From NCBI GenBank assembly GCA_000310025.1, contig FN649731.1, forward strand, positions 2,141,851-2,172,352: a DNA stretch of 30,502 bases, in the 5' to 3' direction. A model generated the notes under the pieces. That model worked only from the letters and a program-made list of their open reading frames with translations. It did not search any database and was not told the origin of the DNA. Below are positions 21,591-30,004 of this stretch, one piece after another. The first letter of the stretch is position 1. Each line of letters begins with the position of its first letter. This stretch comes from Ectocarpus siliculosus (taxonomy: Eukaryota > Sar > Phaeophyceae > Ectocarpales > Ectocarpaceae). The translations under genes were made by a program, and so were the position numbers.

Positions 21591-21830
21591 TCGGGTTGGA
21601 CGCCACAGCCAGCCGTGTCCAGAGCTCATGGGCATACAGAATATTTGCACCATAACTCTCTGTTTGGCGAAAAGGTGGCTTAGCGTCTCGAATATATCGG
21701 TGGATTTCACATCCAGTGCCGTGTCCACGCGTACACGACACCCAAACTCATCGCAAATACAATGATTCCTTTCCCCGGAAGCACGTCCACGTTCTGTTTC
21801 GAGCTAACTATCCGAGCAAGTTCTCGCGTC
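21559..21830 (-). pseudogene. Possible coding relic upstream of the ankyrin gene
   Basis: On the minus strand, about 21,710-21,850 reads YLTRELARIVSSKQNVDVLP then GKGIIVFAMSLGVVYAWTRH before a TGA. Shortly after, another frame reads ILYAHELWTRLAVASNPSVP. Two protein-like pieces in different frames suggest a broken gene fragment with a hydrophobic helix. The family is not certain. The segment is also the immediate 5' flank of the plus-strand F-box/ankyrin gene, so some of it may have become promoter or 5' UTR. Confidence 0.25.
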
Positions 21831-21951
21831 AAATACCTACATACCATGAAATGTTGTTTATTTAGGTGCGGGCGGACCCATCCTTTGGAGGGAAAAGGGA
21901 GAAGATCGAACCAATCAGCCACCCCGACGCGGACGGTTCCACACAAGCAAG

Positions 21952-22848
21952 ATGGCGCCCGAAAATCCGCTGATGAACACAGCAGATGTCATATCAGAAG
22001 TGGTGGCCTACTGTCCGCCGGACGACTTCCTCTACCTGGCGAGCGTGAGCAAGGCGTGGAAAACGGCGTGGGTGATGCCGGCGAGCGGTCGTCATAAACA
22101 GACATCGGTCTTGATGGCCTCCGCAACCCCGGCAAGAACGAAGTGCGTCCTCGATGACCCGAGCTTCTGGCGCACTGCGGAGCAGCAAGTGATGACGGAT
22201 GCCACTGGCAACCAGGAGAAGTGTGATTGTAGGGGGGCGATCAACAACGATAACATCTTCTACACGACCGCACGCGCGGGAAATCTCTTCGGGTTAAAAA
22301 TGGCGGCAAAGAAGCTCGAATGTTGGAACAGGAGAAGCTCCCGTCTGCACGGCAAAACCACTACCATTAGCAGCAGCAGCACCAGCACCACCACAACCAC
22401 CACAACCACCACCACCAACAACAACAACATGGACATTATTCGACAACAAGTTCCACAGCTTGCGGCCGAAATTGGAAACCATGAAATGCTGAAATGGGCC
22501 GTATCTACGCAGGGATGCCCGTTAAGCAAAGGCGTTTTCCTTCTCGCTGCCTGCGCGGGCGACTTGACAATACTGGAATGGCTGACCGCGAACGGCTGTC
22601 CGAGCGGTTTGTACGATGTAACCGTCGGCGCGGCCGCTGGTGGGAGTTTAGCGGCTCTGATATGGGCCAAGCAGCGAGGACACGGCTGGGACCGAGGCGT
22701 TTGCTCTCTGGCCACCGAGCGGGGCGATCTGAGAATGCTCACTTGGGCAAGGGAGCATGGGTGCCCATGGGACAAGGACACGTGCGCAAAAACTGCTGCT
22801 AATTGCGGGCACGGTGTTGTGCTTGAGTGGATAAAGGGGCAAAAGTGA
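21952..22848 (+). CDS. F-box-like/ankyrin-repeat protein, single exon
   Basis: An intact 298-codon frame from ATG (context AGCAAGATGG) to TGA. Residues ~9-41 (TADVISEVVAYCPPDDFLYL, then ASVSKAWKTAW) fit an F-box-like motif: hydrophobic pairs and a 'xxVSKxWxxxW' end. Residues ~100-117 (IFYTTARAGNLFGLKMAAK) look like a first degenerate ankyrin repeat. Residues ~133-160 are a Ser/Thr/Asn spacer encoded by AGC, ACC and AAC repeats. Residues ~168-298 hold four to five degenerate ankyrin repeats with the pattern LAA..G...ML.WA...GCP, seen clearly as ACAGDLTILEWLTANGCPSG and LATERGDLRMLTWAREHGCP. F-box proteins of this design bind SKP1 and present targets for ubiquitination; here the target is unknown. 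The end is abrupt (EWIKGQK, stop) and the stop lies in a perfect donor sequence, AA/GTGAGT, so a downstream exon or truncation is possible. Confidence 0.88.
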   Translation: MAPENPLMNTADVISEVVAYCPPDDFLYLASVSKAWKTAWVMPASGRHKQTSVLMASATPARTKCVLDDPSFWRTAEQQVMTDATGNQEKCDCRGAINNDNIFYTTARAGNLFGLKMAAKKLECWNRRSSRLHGKTTTISSSSTSTTTTTTTTTTNNNNMDIIRQQVPQLAAEIGNHEMLKWAVSTQGCPLSKGVFLLAACAGDLTILEWLTANGCPSGLYDVTVGAAAGGSLAALIWAKQRGHGWDRGVCSLATERGDLRMLTWAREHGCPWDKDTCAKTAANCGHGVVLEWIKGQK

Positions 22849-22888
22849 GTGTGGTCGTAGCTGACGAAATCGACGGGTCAGCCTGGGA

Positions 22889-23168
22889 CGGCCGTGTGTA
22901 TCTGAGGGCGGCCAAAATGAATGCCAGTTGTGAAGCCAAACATTGTTTTTATGTGAGTGACTACTGTAGGGTCTGACTACTGTAGGGTCGCTCAAATGGA
23001 GAACCCGTCCTTTCGAGCTCAACAGTATGTGTTGCTATGGGAATGTCTATTACGTACCTGGTATCTCCTTGTTCGTTGTCAACGTCCAATATCACTGCTC
23101 ATGTAGTGACGTGGTATGTATGTGTTGTCGTATTTATGTGGTGGGTGGCATATAATATGTAACGTGTG
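22889..23168 (+). repeat. 280-bp tandem repeat, first copy
   Basis: Runs from CGGCCGTGTGTATCTGAGGG through GAAGCCAAACATTG, GGTCGCTCAAATGGAGAACC, CCGTCCTTTCGAGCTCAACA and TATCTCCTTGTTCGTTG to GGTGGCATATA. It begins 40 bp after the stop of the F-box/ankyrin gene. It has an internal short duplication (GACTACTGTAGGGTC twice, about 22960-22988). Confidence 0.88.
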
Positions 23169-23590
23169 CGGCCGTGTGTATCTGAGGGCGGCCAAATGAA
23201 TGGCAGTTTTGATGAAAATTTGGTGACCAGCGGGTTTTGAACCCGTGTCTTTTGCAACCAAAAGCAGACACCCTGACATCTCTTCGTCGACGCCATTGTG
23301 AAAAGAGGGAATCGTCCTCGACAGACGTTGGGGAGTTTCTACCTTTATGAAGGTGGTCTCCACATTTTGAAGCCAAACATTGTTTTTATGTGAGTGACTA
23401 TATACTGTAGGGTCGCTCAAATGGAGAACCCGTCCTTTCGAGCTCAACAGTATGTAGTGCTATGGGAATGCCTATGTACATACCTGGTATCTCCTTGTTC
23501 GTTGCCAATGTCCAATATCACTGCTCATGTAGTGACGTGGTATGTGTTGTCGTATGTATGTATGTGGTAGGTGGCATATAGTGCGGTAAA
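23169..23590 (+). repeat. 280-bp tandem repeat, second copy with an insertion
   Basis: Same order of blocks as the first copy, highly similar (roughly 90 percent by eye), but interrupted between TGAATGGCAG and GAAGCCAAACATTG by the segment at 23213-23364. The first copy shows the empty site directly. Confidence 0.88.
23213..23364 (-). mobile_element. ~152-bp insertion with tRNA-like end (SINE or MITE candidate)
   Basis: Present in one copy of a tandem repeat and absent from the other, and flanked by TTTTGA on both sides (23207-23212 and 23365-23370), which fits a 6-bp target-site duplication. On the minus strand it begins TGTGGAGACCA and ends CACGGGTTCAAAACCCGC-TGGTCACCA. GGTTCAAAACC fits a Pol III B box within a T-arm stem-loop. 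GAGACCA near the 5' end can pair with TGGTCAC at the 3' end (six of seven), like a tRNA acceptor stem ending in CCA. The middle does not form a normal D or anticodon arm, so it is not a functional tRNA. The same terminal pairing could instead be short inverted repeats of a MITE. Confidence 0.6.
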
Positions 23591-23599
23591 TAGATTTTC

Positions 23600-24590
23600 T
23601 CGAACTTCGATGATCGGCAATGGATCTCTCACTCTTTGTGACGTCACCCGATTGTAGACCACTAGGGTGACCGCCTGTACGCAAGGAACAACTGGTTTTC
23701 TGTCGTCACTTTTCTGTCGTTTGGTTGTGGTGGTGGTGTTTGCGAAGTATGTACTTGTAGAGAAGTGGTGGAAGAGGGAAGGTCCTGGAGCGAGAAGGCG
23801 GGGGAGAAGGGGGAGGAGGGCAGGAGAGGGAGAGTAAAAACACGTACGTTCTTTGGCAAACAGGTACACGGCTAGATGGTAAACGACGTAGCAGTGCACC
23901 CGATGACGGTGGTCTGTTTTCTAGTCTCACGGATCATTGTGTTGAAATACTGCCGTAGGATGTGTGTAGTCATATGATGTAGATGCAGCTAGCTGTAATG
24001 ATTGCTGTAAGTAAAATTATTCGTACTATAGATGCGGTGTGAGTGACGTTTGGGAATACTTGTACTACAGTAGAACGTAACGTGTACTTGTAGCGACGAG
24101 TTTTACGAGGAGCTCGTGAAATAATTGATGATTGTCATTCTAGCGAGATCACGAGGTGTTGCAAGCCCCACCAGATTCACTCCCAACTAGACTATCCCTC
24201 AACATCTCAACTCTGTAGTAAGGAAGATGTGAAGTGCACAAGATAGAAAAGCAGTAGAAGTCCCAAAGCGGCATTTAGCAACAACGTCGACTTTCGGTCA
24301 CTGCGTCAACAGACCTCGGCCGGCACAGACTTCGGTCTGAACATCACACAGACTTCTGTCTGGAACTGCACATGGGCTTAACCGCCTGCAGACGACCCTT
24401 GGGTAAAGGGCACCTCGACACTTCACATTTGTTCACATTGTTTTTACTGGATCCACCACAACCAACCCTCAATATCTACCACCGGACGACTCCTTTCACG
24501 CCCTTCGGTGTTCCGAGCGAATCAACTACACAACGAAGGCGAACCTCGCCGCTGGTGTAAGATAGGCCGGGAGGCAAGGTCTCTCTGCTC
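23600..24590. other. No gene recognised
   Basis: Non-coding by inspection. 23,790-23,840 is purine-rich (GGGAGAAGGGGGAGGAGGG-type). Two perfect hairpins lie at 24,326-24,362 (see separate entry). No splice-bordered coding segment was found. Confidence 0.5.
24326..24362. other. Two near-identical small hairpins
   Basis: CAGAC-TTCG-GTCTG at 24326-24339 and CAGAC-TTCT-GTCTG at 24349-24362. Each is a perfect 5-bp stem with a 4-base loop. The first has the very stable C(UUCG)G tetraloop if transcribed. A weaker relative, CAGACCTCGGCCGG, precedes them at about 24309. Function unknown. Confidence 0.7.
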
Positions 24591-24849
24591 TTCAAATGAT
24601 CGATATGATTGAATTAAGAATGCCACGATGACGAAAGAATGAATCTAAAAGCTGACACACGTTTTCGTCGAAAATGTTGCCATCACAATATTGACAGAGG
24701 GTGTGACCCTGAACGTCAAGTTGTCCAAGGACAACGATGGGCAGGGTCGATGGGGGAAGAAAAACAACGACAAGACGACTTACAGAGTATATCCGATCTG
24801 TGTGCTGGTTGTCCTTCGTCCATGAAATAATGTATTTGACGATACGCGT

Positions 24850-24990
24850 GAAAACACACACAACACCAAAGAAGAGGCTGTGCCGCAAGAGACGTTGCCC
24901 AGAGACACTTTGGTCGTGACCGGGACCATGGTGGAGCGGACGCCGTCGTGAACGAGCGCAAGAATCGTGAAACGGAGATTGATGCGTCAT
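24850..24990 (-). CDS. Exon-like fragment, weak
   Basis: One minus-strand frame has almost exclusively G or C at third positions for about 25 codons (reading LALVHDGVRSTMVPVTTK, VSLGNVSCGTASS). It has no clear acceptor, and the possible donors (GTGTTG) are weak. Just downstream another frame reads GQLDVQGHTLCQYCDGNIFD to a stop near 24,592, so this may be a broken gene. Family not recognised. Confidence 0.18.
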
Positions 24991-24999
24991 GCTTACACC

Positions 25000-26595
25000 T
25001 CACCCTAGCTGTGACGCACTCAAGATATGCTGTGAATCGTTGGTCTAGAGAGGAACAACACCTCTAGCTGTTCGAAATGCGTGATATTTCGAGCGGTGCC
25101 TCTACTCTGCCCTGCCACCACTGGCAGAAAGTCTGATGCCTGAGGATTACGTAAGTCATCATCATCGTCATTGTCGTCGTCATCGTGGTTCACCACTCAC
25201 ACGCGAATGATTGCATCAACGACCACACGTTCTGGACTCGTTCACTCTCTCGTTCTCGTGACCACACTTCATTGGATCATGATCGCTGCACTCTCTCGTG
25301 CTTTCAATTTTACCTATAGAAGCAGAACCACTATTTACAAGACCACCGAGAGCAAAATGCCTCCATAGTAATACGACTGCATGCAACAGGTCACCAACCT
25401 GCGCGCCAACGGCTCTACACCAGCAAGTGGCTAGCCTTGAAAACCAACTGATAATCATTTGTTGCCTGCCCAGTTCGTACATAACAGTTGGCGGTGATTC
25501 GTAACCCCCCCCCCCCTCTCAGCCCCCACCTCTTCCGCAGAAGGCGGGAAGTACTACAAGTAGCGGAACTCTACAAAATCCAGCATCTCGCTGTGCGAGA
25601 GAAACAACGGAAAAGGTAAGTAGAACCAACACTATACATGCAGTGTGATAAACTTGAACTTCTAAAAAAACGTAATCCAGGAGGAGCGCAGGCGCGTGCG
25701 CAAGACTTGGCTCCAAGGATGGCCCTCCTCGGCTCCGAATCCCTCCCCCCCGACATGTGCAGGACCACACTCTCCATCCAATCAACAATCATGATCATCA
25801 GACGAAAACTACAGACAAAGCGAGACGAACAATATGACACAAGTTCAGCATGGATGGGATAACATACTTTTGAGAGAAAAACGAAATCTTCATCTTGTCC
25901 GTACAAGTTTTCCAAAGCGTGAGGCTGTGGGAATCACAGCACACGTTCACGCGATCAGATGGTCTACGTCGCGTGCTACAATCCAGCAACGACGCAAAGT
26001 CCAACAACAAGGCGGATTCCCAACCAACACATACACGCACACGGACTCTCATATCCAAAAAATCTGCACAACGGAAAATAAGAGGAGGGGCAGGGGGTGT
26101 ACGCATGTACCCGCATGCTCTGCTCGTTAGATCATTGACCTCGCATCCCTACAATACAACGCCGGAACGGAGTGGTATGCCGGGTTTTCGCCGGCCCAGG
26201 CTACGGTACGGTTCACAAGGAGTTCACAAGGATGAACCAGAAGCTGGTCATCGAGGGGGGGGGGGGAGGGGGTATCAAACACACAAAACACACCAGGTGC
26301 AGTACGTAGCTGAGTGGCCTAAACACACGGAGAGATGTACCAGGAGAGATGTACCAGCTTTTTTCGTCTCGCCCGCGCGCCCCGACCACGAGTGTCGACT
26401 CTAGTCACAGCACTCACAACTACACCGTAAAAGCCTACTCTACTCAAAACGCATGTGTCGTTCACGAGTCCGCGGCACGAGCTTCGCGCTACCACCCTAC
26501 TCTCGACGCTACCGCCGTTGCTACGGCAGGGAAGGCATTTTGCCGTGAAAACGAGCAAAGCAGAAAGCACAGCGACGCCATTCGCCACAGCTGCC
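25000..26595. other. No gene recognised
   Basis: No supported coding segment. Simple sequence includes a C-run at 25,505-25,517, CA-rich tracts at about 26,025-26,045, a G-run at 26,255-26,267, and a direct repeat GGAGAGATGTACCAG at about 26,330-26,358. Short coding-like pieces such as 25,680-25,740 have no consistent borders. Confidence 0.45.
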
Positions 26596-26961
26596 ATGTT
26601 GAAAACACACAGCGACAAAGAAAAAAAATCGAAAGTACAAGCCCGCTCCAAATCGCCACCCGCAAAGCGGTTCGTTTGCCGCAAGTGCGCGCAACCTTTG
26701 GTGTCCTTGTGCGTGCGCTGTTGGCGTCCACTTTGCTGGCTACCTTCTGACCAGCCTCAAGCACTCCGACAACAGGCAGTTTGTACCGCATGCGGTTGTT
26801 TCGCGCAAACAACCAGCACCTCTTTGTGCGCCCTCACCCAACAAAGAAGGCACCACTTTTTGTGCGCTTGCCGCCCGAAGCGGTCCGAACAGCGCGTGAT
26901 TTCCGCACACAAAAACCTGACACGACGCTTTCTGTCCTACGCATTGTCCCAGCCTTTCTAA
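26596..26961 (+). CDS. Cysteine-rich hypothetical protein
   Basis: Plus-strand ATG frame of 121 codons ending TAA. It starts with a Lys/Ser-rich basic stretch (MLKTHSDKEKKSKVQARSK) that could act as a nuclear signal. Paired cysteines follow: FVCRKCAQP, LCVRCWRPLC, VCTACGC and LCACR. The spacing resembles zinc ribbons or other small zinc-binding folds, but it does not match a standard C2H2, RING or FYVE pattern that I can name. The frame is open upstream to 26,455 without a better ATG. It could be an exon of a longer gene continuing to 27,756 on the same strand. Confidence 0.35.
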   Translation: MLKTHSDKEKKSKVQARSKSPPAKRFVCRKCAQPLVSLCVRCWRPLCWLPSDQPQALRQQAVCTACGCFAQTTSTSLCALTQQRRHHFLCACRPKRSEQRVISAHKNLTRRFLSYALSQPF

Positions 26962-27094
26962 GACACGACTTCGGGTGAAAATCGCAGGACAACGCACCCG
27001 TTCCCACGCTATCAAACCAAACTCAGAGCAGCGCTGTTTGCGTGACAGGGGCGAGGGTTGGCATCAATTCGCTCCCAACAGGAATGTGCCATGA

Positions 27095-27756
27095 ACAAGC
27101 CGGCCCGCACGCCTCCACAACATCGCCCAACTTCGTAGACGACGGCAGCAGCAGTACAGTAGCACCACCAGTGTGGTACCCCGTGCAAGGGAGGAGACCA
27201 CTCTCGCCTTGATCGACCATCACAGAGTCGCAGGCGGCAGCACCATAAAAACGCATGAGCAATACCGCGCTTGGCTGTCTAACAAAAATGCATACTGTAA
27301 GTATCGTTCAAACATCGAAAAAACTGCAATCTCGTTCCAGCCAGGGCAGGAACCGCTTGCTTCGGCAAGGACAAGTCGGCTAGCCCCGCTCAACCTCAGG
27401 CTGCGTGTGCGGGGCACGTTCAATCTGCGTTTCACAAGCACGGGGTGATGGGGCTTTGGCGGGTGAGTTCGGGGTGCCGATTTACTTCTACCCCCAAGTC
27501 CACAAACAAACAAGAAACATTTGCTTTCGCTGCGAGCGAGTGTTTTATGTGTCGTGCATGCGATTCCTCAGGTGCTCTAATCGAACTGCTGCGACACTTA
27601 CTTATCGATCACGCTAACACAACGGCGTTAGCGTACCAAGTAGCACGTCGGAGCGCGCGTAATCGGTGCGGGAACGCGGCGCGATCAAACCACAATCAAT
27701 CACCTACCACCGCTGCAGTTGCCACTGGGCTGGCGAGGATAAAGAACGGAAAATAA
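27095..27756 (+). CDS. Candidate two-exon gene end, unknown function
   Basis: Exon 1 is open from 27095 and ends at 27296, followed by the donor GTAAGT (phase 1). It reads QLRRRRQQQYSSTTS, REETTLALIDHHRVAGG and KTHEQYRAWLSNKNAY. Exon 2 begins at 27572 after GATTCCTCAG. The split codon becomes Cys and the frame continues ALIELLRHLLIDHANTTALA to a TAA at 27754-27756. The phases match and the intron is 275 bp. If the intron is retained, the exon 2 frame extends upstream to an ATG at 27448 and shows FMCRACDSS...LRHLLIDH, a zinc-finger-like C-x2-C-x11-H-x4-H spacing. The two readings are alternatives. No start was found for exon 1, so the gene probably has more 5' exons. Confidence 0.32.
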
Positions 27757-28275
27757 TTTGAGGAGAAGGCTCGCCATTGGACACATCCCCTGAATTCCCC
27801 GGGTACAGGGCGCCGCGGAGCGGTCCGATTGATCGATGCTACATAACCTGCAACAACTTTCGGTGACCAATCGCAGTTGCTAGATACAAACACCATTTTT
27901 TTTCATCCATCCAGCTTGGCTCACTACCAGCAGAAGTGGCGCTGTCCGACTCGACGGCGCTGCAAAGCTGAGACCCCTCGTTATGGGTACGACGAATGTC
28001 CGTTCCAGGGGCACCTGAGGCCTGTCTCGTCTACACTACGGGGAACCTTTGGTCAACAGTTGCCCAGTTTGTCTTGAATCAACCACGCTACGTCCCCCCC
28101 CCCGCCCCCCCGCCCCCAACCTAGCAAATTCAGATGCTACAGTGCCCCGTCGCCGGGTTCCCGGTACGAAACGTCCTCTAAACCTGTGGACACAACAGTG
28201 GATGTTCCAGATATTACCGAAAGACTTTTCAGTCCACCCAAGATGCACAAACACTCCGTCCTGTTGTACCTGTTC
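27757..28275. other. Spacer without a gene
   Basis: No supported coding segment. It lies between the ends of a plus-strand candidate and a minus-strand gene, so convergent 3' UTRs are likely. It contains C-rich runs at 28,097-28,119. Confidence 0.45.
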
Positions 28276-28973
28276 CTAGTTCTGCTCTGCTGGTGCTTGT
28301 GCCGGTCTGAGAGCTCCGTCGGGGCCGCCGGTTGCGACACTCGTAGCTGCACCTCCACCCGCGCCACCGACGCCCGCGGCTGTGGCCGTCGTCGTCGTCG
28401 CTGCGAGCCAACGAGCGGCGTCGGAAGCAGCACTGGGGAGGGCTTCCCCAGCCTCCGGTGCCAATGTTGACGGCGTTGCCTGCTGTTGTTGTTGTTGCTG
28501 CTGCTGCTGCTGCTGCTGTTGCTGCTGGAGAAGCACCGCTGCTTGTGCGGCTGCTGCTTTTTGTTGTTGCAGCAGCTGCTTCTGGATCGCCGTTACTTGT
28601 GCGGCTGATGCACTTTGCAGCTGCTGCTGCCGGCGATGAAATGCCGCTGCCTGCCATGCTGCTACCTTCTGCTGCAGCTGGTTTTGCGCGTACGTCGCTG
28701 CTTGCGCTGTGGCGACTTGCCGCTGCTGCTCCTTGTCCCTCTTGTCCCTCAAGTACGCTGCTGCGGACGCTGCTGCCGCTGCCTGTAATGCTGCTGCCCT
28801 CTGCTGCCGCTGGTGGTTTTGCGGGTACGTCGCTGCCTGCGCCGTGGCAACTTGCTGCTGGTGCTCCTTGTCCCTCTTGCCCCTCAAGTACGCTTCTGCG
28901 GACGCTGCTAATCTTTGCCCGAGGAGACGCTGCGCCTGTTGCTGGCTCTGCTGGGCGTACAAGGTCTGCTGGG

Positions 28974-29025
<52 letters not shown>

Positions 29026-29250
29026 TGCCAGCGGCTGGGGTTGCTGCTGCGGCCGCGGCTGTGTTGGCACAAGGGGTCGCGGGTATTGCTTCTGTGGCTG
29101 CGCCGGCGAGGCGTGTTGCAGCTCCTTCAGCTGGCGCTCTCTATGTTCCTGAAGCTTGAGCTCTTCACCATACTGCCGTGTCGCCTCCGCCTTGTCGGCG
29201 TCGTCGAGCTTCTCCAACGGGTCATCCTCGAGCAAGCGCTTGTTGGAAAC
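28276..29250 (-). CDS. Gln/Ala-rich protein, terminal exon
   Basis: A minus-strand frame of about 320 codons to TAG at 28278-28276. It has no internal Met and no ATG start, so it is a downstream exon. The N-terminal part is charged and probably helical: KRLLEDDPLEKLDDADKAEA, then EELKLQEHRERQLKELQ. A Pro/Gln section follows, then about 17 Gln (CAG repeat, ~28970-29022). Next is a 45-residue unit present twice (AYLRGKRDKEHQQQVATAQA and AYLRDKRDKEQQRQVATAQA), a second Gln run (~28485-28520), and a Gly/Ala/Thr tail. Such regions are common in transcription co-regulators and RNA-binding proteins, but no specific family is recognised. The repeat bias raises the chance that parts are not conserved. 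The upstream exon is probably 29785-29514. Confidence 0.6.
28735..29005 (-). repeat. 135-bp in-frame duplication in the Gln/Ala-rich gene
   Basis: CTCCTTGTCCCTCTTG followed by CCCTCAAGTACGCT(g/t)CTGCGGACGCTGCT occurs at about 28731 and again 135 bp to the right at about 28866. Each unit is 45 codons, so the frame is kept. A third, weaker relative (GCTGCCTGCCATGCTGCTACC) lies further left. This is expansion by tandem duplication within the coding sequence. Confidence 0.8.
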
Positions 29251-29513
29251 CCAGGAGGCTTTTCGTTTTTTTTTCGCACACGAGAAAGAAGCGGCGGTGG
29301 GGTGAGAGGGGTGGGACGGGGTCCTTCCTTCGCGCGCTGGTTCTCACTCGGTAACAACAGCGGCACTACTGTCTCGTAGTTTTACTCCACGTGAACCGCA
29401 GCAAAGTGCAACACACAACAACAACTTCTGCCGGTGCATTCAATCTTTCCTACGCGCCCCGACAAAGTCTGCATGTAAAAAATGCCAGGCACGAACGAGA
29501 GAGAAAGACTCAC

Positions 29514-29785
29514 AGATGAACTTCGGTTGAAAATGCTTGAGAAGATGCGCCAACAGGCCTTTCTCCCCTAGCTCTTGCCCGCCTCCAGCGCCGGCTGCCA
29601 CTGCCACTGCACCCGAATCCGGCGGCCCTGTCGCGGCCGCCGCCGACGCCTCCGCCACCGACCCTCCCGCCGCCGAGCCCGCGGCGGCGGCGGCCACTGA
29701 CGTTGAGGTCGCCGTGCCCGGCGCTACCGCACCGCACTCGCTCCCGACGTCCGGCGGCGGCGCAGGCAGCAAGGAAATCGCAGCA
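29514..29785 (-). CDS. Probable upstream exon of the Gln/Ala-rich gene
   Basis: A minus-strand segment after ACACCACGCAG (acceptor ending at 29786) and before the donor GTGAGT at 29513-29508, phase 1 out. It encodes SLLPAPPPDVGSECG, a long Ala/Gly/Ser-rich stretch, and then GQELGEKGLLAHLLKHFQPK, which looks like a real helix. To reach the reading frame of the next exon the acceptor would have to be the AAAAG at about 29254, which is weak, so the join is unproven. A true start codon has not been found; a GA repeat lies just upstream. Confidence 0.42.
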
Positions 29786-29835
29786 CTGCGTGGTGTGGAG
29801 ACCGTTGATGGGACCCGGGGGGGGCGTGTGTGTGT

Positions 29836-29838
<3 letters not shown>

Positions 29839-29890
<52 letters not shown>
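29839..29890. repeat. GA microsatellite
   Basis: About 25 uninterrupted GA dinucleotides on the plus strand. On the strand of the neighbouring gene it is a CT repeat, lying upstream of a possible 3' splice site, so it may be intronic. Confidence 0.95.
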
Positions 29891-29894
<4 letters not shown>

Positions 29895-30004
29895 AACAAA
29901 AACCGCAGAGACCGTGCTACCCGGCTGACAGATGAATGCAGGTCACCCCCAAGCGGGTCGGCAATAAACACGCGTTTTTATCAAGTGGGACCGTCCCGGG
30001 AGGA

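Noticed and set aside
23213-23300. A functional tRNA gene on the minus strand
   Set aside because: The T-arm and acceptor end look right, but there is no proper D-arm or 7-base anticodon loop, and the distance between the acceptor halves is about twice normal.
28382-29159. Plus-strand frames of 85-233 codons, Ala/Leu/Val- and Cys-rich
   Set aside because: They are shadows of the CAG-repeat coding sequence on the opposite strand; poly-Leu, poly-Cys and poly-Ala runs come from reading CTG repeats in other frames.
29510-29971. 153-codon minus-strand frame with Ser-Leu repeats
   Set aside because: It is the translation of the GA/CT microsatellite and an off-frame reading of the Ala-rich exon.
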